Part shown: positions 59,801-64,000 of the stretch, in pieces
Position numbering within the stretch: position 1 is the first letter of the stretch
Layout of the letters: each line of letters starts with the position of its first letter
DNA from: Salegentibacter agarivorans
GTDB taxonomy: Bacteria; Bacteroidota; Bacteroidia; Flavobacteriales; Flavobacteriaceae
DNA length: 64,000 bases
Reading direction: 5' to 3'
NCBI RefSeq assembly: GCF_900113135.1
Contig: NZ_FOOH01000007.1
Coordinates: 62,001-126,000, forward strand
Program-made: the position numbers and the translations under genes
The notes under the pieces: generated by a model
Seen by the model: only the letters and a program-made list of their open reading frames with translations
Told to the model about the DNA's origin: nothing
Database searches by the model: none

Positions 59801-62428
59801 TTAATTCGCCAATTTCAGGAACTTTAAAATTTGGGATAACACTAATGAAGCAAACCCAAAAACCACGATAATTATAAAGTGATTCGCTGAAAGTGGTACC
59901 AGTGATAGAGCTTCTGACATTAAAGGAATATGATAAACCAGCACCATAGTTAAAACCGAAAAAACCAATGCTCCCCAAACCCACGGGTTGGTGGTAACTT
60001 CATTTTTCAGGAAAGATATTTTTCGTCCGGGTAGATTAAAGACATTCAGTAACTGACCTAAAATAAGGGTATAAAAAGCAATATTATTTACCATAATAGC
60101 ACTTAGACCCATTTTAAAATGTGTGTAGGCCACAACGCCAATTACCGCCGCTGTAATACTTAAACCATATAAAACTGTAGCGGTCCAGAGTTTTTTAGTA
60201 AGTATTGGCTCCTGCGGATCCCTGGGAGGATCTTTCATAATGTTTGGATCTCCTTTACCCACACCCAGCGCTAATGCCGGGAAAACATCGGTTACCAGGT
60301 TTAGAAAAAGTATTTGGAGCGGAAGTAAGGGCATGGGCAAGTTACTAAAGGATGCCAGGGCTACCGAGATTATCTCTGCCAGGTTACACGAAAGTAAAAA
60401 AATCACAAATTGCCTGATATTTTCAAAAATGGTACGTCCCTGTCTTATGGCAAGCTCGGTAGAGGTGAATTTATCGTCCATCAGGATCACATCGGCAACT
60501 TCCTTGGCAGCCTCGGTTCCTCTAATTCCCATGGCAATGCCGATATCTGCTTTTTTAAGGGCCGGGGCATCGTTTACCCCATCTCCCAGCATTCCCACAA
60601 TCGCTTTATTTTTTTGATAAAATTCTACTAAATCTAATTTTTGGCCGGGAACCATTCTTGCGAAAATTCCCGCCCGCATCAAGGTCATTTGTTTATCTTC
60701 AGGTAAACTGCCTATTTCTTCGAGATCGGCACCATGTACAACCATTTCTTCAGGGGCGTCTTCAGCTATTAACCCAATTTCCTCTCCTATTTTTCTAGCA
60801 GTATCAGGATGGTCGCCGGTTACCATTACCACCCGTATTCCCGCGTTTTTATAAGTTTCAATTGCTTGTTTAATATCCTTTCGCGGCGGATCTAAAAATC
60901 CTAAAATTCCCACGAAGGTGAGATTATTCATTAAATCTTCATAATCTGGCTTTGCATCAGTTTGTTTAAAAGCAAAAGCCAGAACACGCATACCTTCGGC
61001 TGCAATTAATTTTGACTGTTTTTGCCATTCCTCTTTATCCAGAAATTTCTTTGCCCCATCTTTGGTTAAAATGAAATCACAGGAATCAAGCAAAGCCTCC
61101 AAAGCTCCTTTCACACAAATTAAATATTTGCTTTCAAAATTATGTAAAGTGGCCATTTTTTTGATTTCAGCATCAAAAGGAACCTCCTGTATTTTCGGAT
61201 ATTTTTGCTGAAGTTTTTTATAATCAAATCCCATCTCGGCAACAAATTCAACTAACGCGATCTCCACGGCATCTCCAGTGAATTTATTATCTTTTAATTT
61301 TGAATTATTACAGAGGCTACCAATTTGTATCAGTTTTTCAAAAGCAGGATCTGTTTTGAAATTTGCAGCTTCGGTTGCCGGAAAATCTAAAGTGCCCAAC
61401 ATTAAATGGTGAACGCTCATTTTATTTTCGGTAAGTGTGCCAGTTTTATCGGTGCAAATTATCCCGGTTTCGCCTAAAGTTTGAACCGCCTCCAATTTTT
61501 TAATCACTACATTCTTTTTAGAAAGTCGAAGCATTCCCCTTGCAAGAGCTATGGTGGCCACAATGGGCAAACCTTCAGGAATTGCTGCTACCGCTAAGGC
61601 AATTCCGGTTTTTATCATCAACATTAAATCTTTGCCCTGGAAGTAGCCGGTTATTACAATTAGCATAGCTAGAATTAACGTGAGCCATATAAGCCATCTG
61701 CTTAATTTTTTCAACTTTTTTTCTAAAGGCGTACTTTGCTTTTTAGCACTACTGGTGAGTTCGCTAATACGGCCAATTTCGGTATTAATTCCTGTTGCTA
61801 TTACAATGCCCTTTGCTTTTCCCCTAACCGCAATCGTACCTTTATATAACATATTTTTACGATTGGCCAGAGGAACTTTTTCGGGAAGTGTTTCAATATT
61901 TTTTTCTATCTGATTACTTTCCCCGGTGAGAATAGCTTCTTTTACCGCAAAACTTTCGGTTTTCAGCATTCGGCAATCGGCAGGAATAACATCGCCACTC
62001 TCCAGAATTACAATATCACCGGGAACCAATCCTGCCGCCTTAATTTGCTCTTCCTTACCACTACGCAAAACATTGGCCTGAGTTTCTACCATTTTCTGCA
62101 GAGCTTCTACTGAGCGAAGCGCCTGCCATTCCATAAAAAATCCAATAAGCGCAGTAATAAGGATCACTATTAAAACCGCCGTGCCTTCCAGCCATTCGCC
62201 AAAGAAATAAGCCAATGCCATCGCGGCAGCCAGAATATAAATTATAGGATCAAGAAATTGCTCTAAAAATATGAGTCCGATATTTTTAGATTTCGATTCT
62301 TTTAATCGATTAGCTCCGTGTTTTTCTAATCTTGATTTAACTTCAGAACTATCTAATCCTTTATTGGGATCTACATTAAATTCCGACAAGATTTTTTCAA
62401 CAGCGAGCGTGTGCAGATCTTTAGACAT
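59801..62428 (-). CDS. Cation-translocating P-type ATPase (P2, Ca2+ pump-like)
   Basis: 875 residues. Cation_ATPase_N domain at residues 5-65, A-domain motif AILTGESNQIEK, phosphorylated Asp327 in CTDKTGTLTENK, N-domain KGALEAL, and hinge MLGDGVNDAPALKKADIGIAM near 614. Ten membrane segments are expected; AVAAIPEGLPIVATIALARG in M4 carries the PEGLP motif of P2A Ca2+ pumps. Probably exports Ca2+ or Mn2+. It follows ppsA across an R2 repeat and precedes two genes with CRP/FNR-type promoters. Confidence 0.92.
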   Translation of the reverse strand: MSKDLHTLAVEKILSEFNVDPNKGLDSSEVKSRLEKHGANRLKESKSKNIGLIFLEQFLDPIIYILAAAMALAYFFGEWLEGTAVLIVILITALIGFFMEWQALRSVEALQKMVETQANVLRSGKEEQIKAAGLVPGDIVILESGDVIPADCRMLKTESFAVKEAILTGESNQIEKNIETLPEKVPLANRKNMLYKGTIAVRGKAKGIVIATGINTEIGRISELTSSAKKQSTPLEKKLKKLSRWLIWLTLILAMLIVITGYFQGKDLMLMIKTGIALAVAAIPEGLPIVATIALARGMLRLSKKNVVIKKLEAVQTLGETGIICTDKTGTLTENKMSVHHLMLGTLDFPATEAANFKTDPAFEKLIQIGSLCNNSKLKDNKFTGDAVEIALVEFVAEMGFDYKKLQQKYPKIQEVPFDAEIKKMATLHNFESKYLICVKGALEALLDSCDFILTKDGAKKFLDKEEWQKQSKLIAAEGMRVLAFAFKQTDAKPDYEDLMNNLTFVGILGFLDPPRKDIKQAIETYKNAGIRVVMVTGDHPDTARKIGEEIGLIAEDAPEEMVVHGADLEEIGSLPEDKQMTLMRAGIFARMVPGQKLDLVEFYQKNKAIVGMLGDGVNDAPALKKADIGIAMGIRGTEAAKEVADVILMDDKFTSTELAIRQGRTIFENIRQFVIFLLSCNLAEIISVALASFSNLPMPLLPLQILFLNLVTDVFPALALGVGKGDPNIMKDPPRDPQEPILTKKLWTATVLYGLSITAAVIGVVAYTHFKMGLSAIMVNNIAFYTLILGQLLNVFNLPGRKISFLKNEVTTNPWVWGALVFSVLTMVLVYHIPLMSEALSLVPLSANHFIIIVVFGFASLVLSQILKFLKLAN

Positions 62429-62439
62429 TTCTTAGTATT

Positions 62440-62538
62440 TTACTCGATAATCGAAATTAAATATTCCGGGGATTGCCTCGAAATCAGATTATATTTTCCA
62501 ATATCAATGCTTCCTGAGCCTGCCCCCGAAGTTGTTTA
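62440..62538 (-). repeat. R2 repeat, copy C, starting at the ppsA stop codon
   Basis: On the minus strand it begins TAAACAACTTCGGGGGCAGG, with TAA the ppsA stop codon, and runs through TCTGATTTCGAGGCAATCC and TTTCGATTATCGAGTAA. It fills the intergenic space between ppsA and the ATPase gene. Same start point relative to the host stop codon as copy B. Confidence 0.85.
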
Positions 62539-64000
62539 CTGCCCGGCCTCGGCCTTATTAATATTCTCTATTCCTTTTAAAAGTGCATCAGGATTAAACG
62601 AAATACTATCTATTTGTTCTTTTACCAGAAATGAAGCGAATTCGGGGAAATCACTGGGCGCCTGCCCGCAAAGTCCTATTTTCTTCCCGACTTTCCTGGC
62701 TTTTTGTATCGCTTTGGAAACCATTTCTTTAGCAGCAGCATTATTTTCATCAAAAACACTTACCATTAATTCTGAATCGCGATCAACACCCAGCGTGAGT
62801 TGTGTGAGATCGTTAGATCCTATGGAAAATCCGTCAAAATGTTCTGCAAATTCTTCAAGGAGAATTACGTTAGAGGGAATTTCAACCATCATATAGATTT
62901 CAAGGGAATTCTTTCCGCGCTCCAAACCGAATTTTTTCATAAGCTTTATTACGGATTTTGCTTCTTCAATCGTTCTGCAAAAAGGAATCATCACTTTTAA
63001 ATTATCAAGACCCATTTCTTCCCTAACTCTTTTAATAGCTTTGCACTCAAGCTCAAAAGCTTCTTTATAGTTAGGATGAGGATAACGCGCAGCGCCTCTA
63101 AAACCAAGCATAGGATTTTCTTCTAAAGGTTCAAATTGACGGCCTCCAATTAGGTTTGCATATTCGTTACTTTTAAAATCGCTAAGCCTAACAATTATTT
63201 CTTTTGGGTGAAATGCGGCCGCCATTACGGCTATTCCGCGGGATAATTCTTCAACAAAAAAATCACTTTTATTTTTATATTGCCAGGTAAGTTCGTCTAT
63301 GGTTTTTTTTGCAGCTTTTTCTTTAACCTCATCATATTTTACCAAAGCCATTGGGTGAATTTTTATTTTATGGGTAATTATAAATTCCATTCGTAATAAT
63401 CCAATTCCTGTATTTGGATAAAAAGAAAGTTGAAAGGCCCGGTCTGGATCTGATAGAATGAATTTAGCTTCGGTTTTTGGAAGTGAAATTTTTCCAAAAT
63501 CAATTTCCCTGGTATCAAACTCCAGGGCACCTTTATAAATAAAACCGGTTTTGCCTTCACAGGAAACGGTAATCATTTCCCCGTCTTTAATTTTTGTAGT
63601 AGCATCGTTTGTACCCACTATGGCCGGCACACCAAGTTCGCGGGCTACAATTGCCGCATGACTGGTTCTTCCGCCTCTATCGGTTACAACTGCAGCTGCC
63701 AATTTTAATAGCGGATCCCAGTCTGGGCTGGTGTTATTGGTAATAAGAATCTCCCCGGGATTTAACTTATGTCCTTCTTCAGGTGACTTCAAAAATCGCG
63801 CTTTACCGGTGGCGATGCTGGAACCAATAGCGCTTCCGCTAGTTAAAATTTCGCCTTTTTGCTTTAGGTGATATTCAATATAAAGGCGTTTATCTTCATC
63901 CTTATGTACCGTTTCGGGGCGGGCCTGGGTAATAAAAAGTTCGTTGGTTAAACCGTCTTTTGCCCACTCCACATCCATTGGGCGGTTATAATGTTTTTCG
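62536..64000 (-). CDS. ppsA: Phosphoenolpyruvate synthase, C-terminal part (runs off right edge)
   Basis: 488 codons visible, continuing beyond the right edge: EKHYNRPMDVEWAKDG is the end of the ATP-binding domain. GGRTSHAAIVARELGVPAIVGT holds the phosphorylated His, and the C-terminal TIM barrel has LLRMEFII, MLGFRGAARYPHP, MVEIPSNVILLEEFAEHFDGFSIGSNDLTQLTLGVDRDS and GLCGQAPSD with the catalytic Cys. It makes PEP from pyruvate and ATP for gluconeogenesis. An internal ATG at 63978 is not the start. Confidence 0.95.
   Translation of the reverse strand, partial: EKHYNRPMDVEWAKDGLTNELFITQARPETVHKDEDKRLYIEYHLKQKGEILTSGSAIGSSIATGKARFLKSPEEGHKLNPGEILITNNTSPDWDPLLKLAAAVVTDRGGRTSHAAIVARELGVPAIVGTNDATTKIKDGEMITVSCEGKTGFIYKGALEFDTREIDFGKISLPKTEAKFILSDPDRAFQLSFYPNTGIGLLRMEFIITHKIKIHPMALVKYDEVKEKAAKKTIDELTWQYKNKSDFFVEELSRGIAVMAAAFHPKEIIVRLSDFKSNEYANLIGGRQFEPLEENPMLGFRGAARYPHPNYKEAFELECKAIKRVREEMGLDNLKVMIPFCRTIEEAKSVIKLMKKFGLERGKNSLEIYMMVEIPSNVILLEEFAEHFDGFSIGSNDLTQLTLGVDRDSELMVSVFDENNAAAKEMVSKAIQKARKVGKKIGLCGQAPSDFPEFASFLVKEQIDSISFNPDALLKGIENINKAEAGQ

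Noticed and set aside
59691-59984. 97-residue minus-strand frame between the P-type ATPase and the 146-residue protein gene
   Set aside because: It overlaps the ATPase 3' end in another frame and the start of the next gene, and covers the CRP/FNR-type promoter; composition looks like a shadow frame.
60240-60617. 125-residue plus-strand frame inside the P-type ATPase gene
   Set aside because: Antisense to the conserved hinge region of the ATPase; explained by codon bias of the real gene.

Overview
The window looks like chromosome of a marine-type member of the Flavobacteriaceae (Bacteroidota), in the neighbourhood of Gramella, Salegentibacter or Zunongwangia. The evidence is the AT-rich sequence, genes that lack Shine-Dalgarno sites, several TAnnTTTG-type -7 promoter boxes, and typical family members: M56 peptidase fused to a TonB domain, DUF4230, DUF4260, DUF885, a bacterial dipeptidyl peptidase III and four-helix-bundle proteins. 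The genus is inference. I saw no rRNA, tRNA, CRISPR array or transposase gene.

Positions 1-31115 are a surface-polysaccharide locus, almost all on the minus strand and mostly with overlapping or abutting genes. Read in the direction of transcription it holds an ABC export permease (Wzm type), an FkbM methyltransferase, the export ATPase with a C-terminal Wzt-like domain, a sulfotransferase, a second methyltransferase, eight consecutive family 2 glycosyltransferases, a UDP-GlcNAc 2-epimerase (WecB type), two more glycosyltransferases, NeuB, NeuC and NeuA for a nonulosonic (sialic-type) acid, an AsnB-like amidotransferase, then a third block of glycosyltransferases, an FkbM methyltransferase and a beta-propeller protein whose 5' end is frameshifted at an A10/T10 run. 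A plus-strand MBOAT acyltransferase/SGNH pair (27872-30190) sits between the exporter permease and ATPase genes. I see no Wzx or Wzy; this fits ABC-dependent export. Wzc and Wza homologues follow at 32241-35510.

Positions 35676-53264 are mostly housekeeping and conserved hypothetical genes: an ABC-F ATPase, a methyltransferase, a LolD/MacB-type ATPase, lipoprotein dipeptidyl peptidase III, a PhnA/YjdM-like protein, a DUF885 protein, a YdjM-like hydrolase, a membrane MutS-like ATPase, an MmcQ/YjbR protein, DUF4230 and DUF4260 proteins, a cyclase, HemW, RuvC, a membrane glycosyltransferase and a YciI-like protein. A hicAB locus at 53261-53857 has a HicA frame without a usable start codon and two abutting palindromic operators.

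Positions 53908-57944 are a five-gene envelope-sensing cluster: BlaI-type repressor, BlaR1-like M56 peptidase with a TonB C-terminal domain, TPR protein, ExbD-like secreted protein and TonB-like lipoprotein. Palindromes between blaI and the divergent DUF456 gene could be the BlaI operator.

Positions 58879-64000 hold a ribosome hibernation factor, an unknown 146-residue protein, a cation P-type ATPase and the C-terminal part of PEP synthase. The first two are each preceded by TGACnnnnATCA followed after exactly 23 bases by TAATTT. This is the clearest regulatory pattern in the window and suggests a CRP/FNR-controlled low-energy or low-oxygen module.

Interspersed non-coding repeats of at least four kinds lie between genes throughout. 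One ~100-bp type with three hairpins starts exactly at the stop codon of two unrelated genes.
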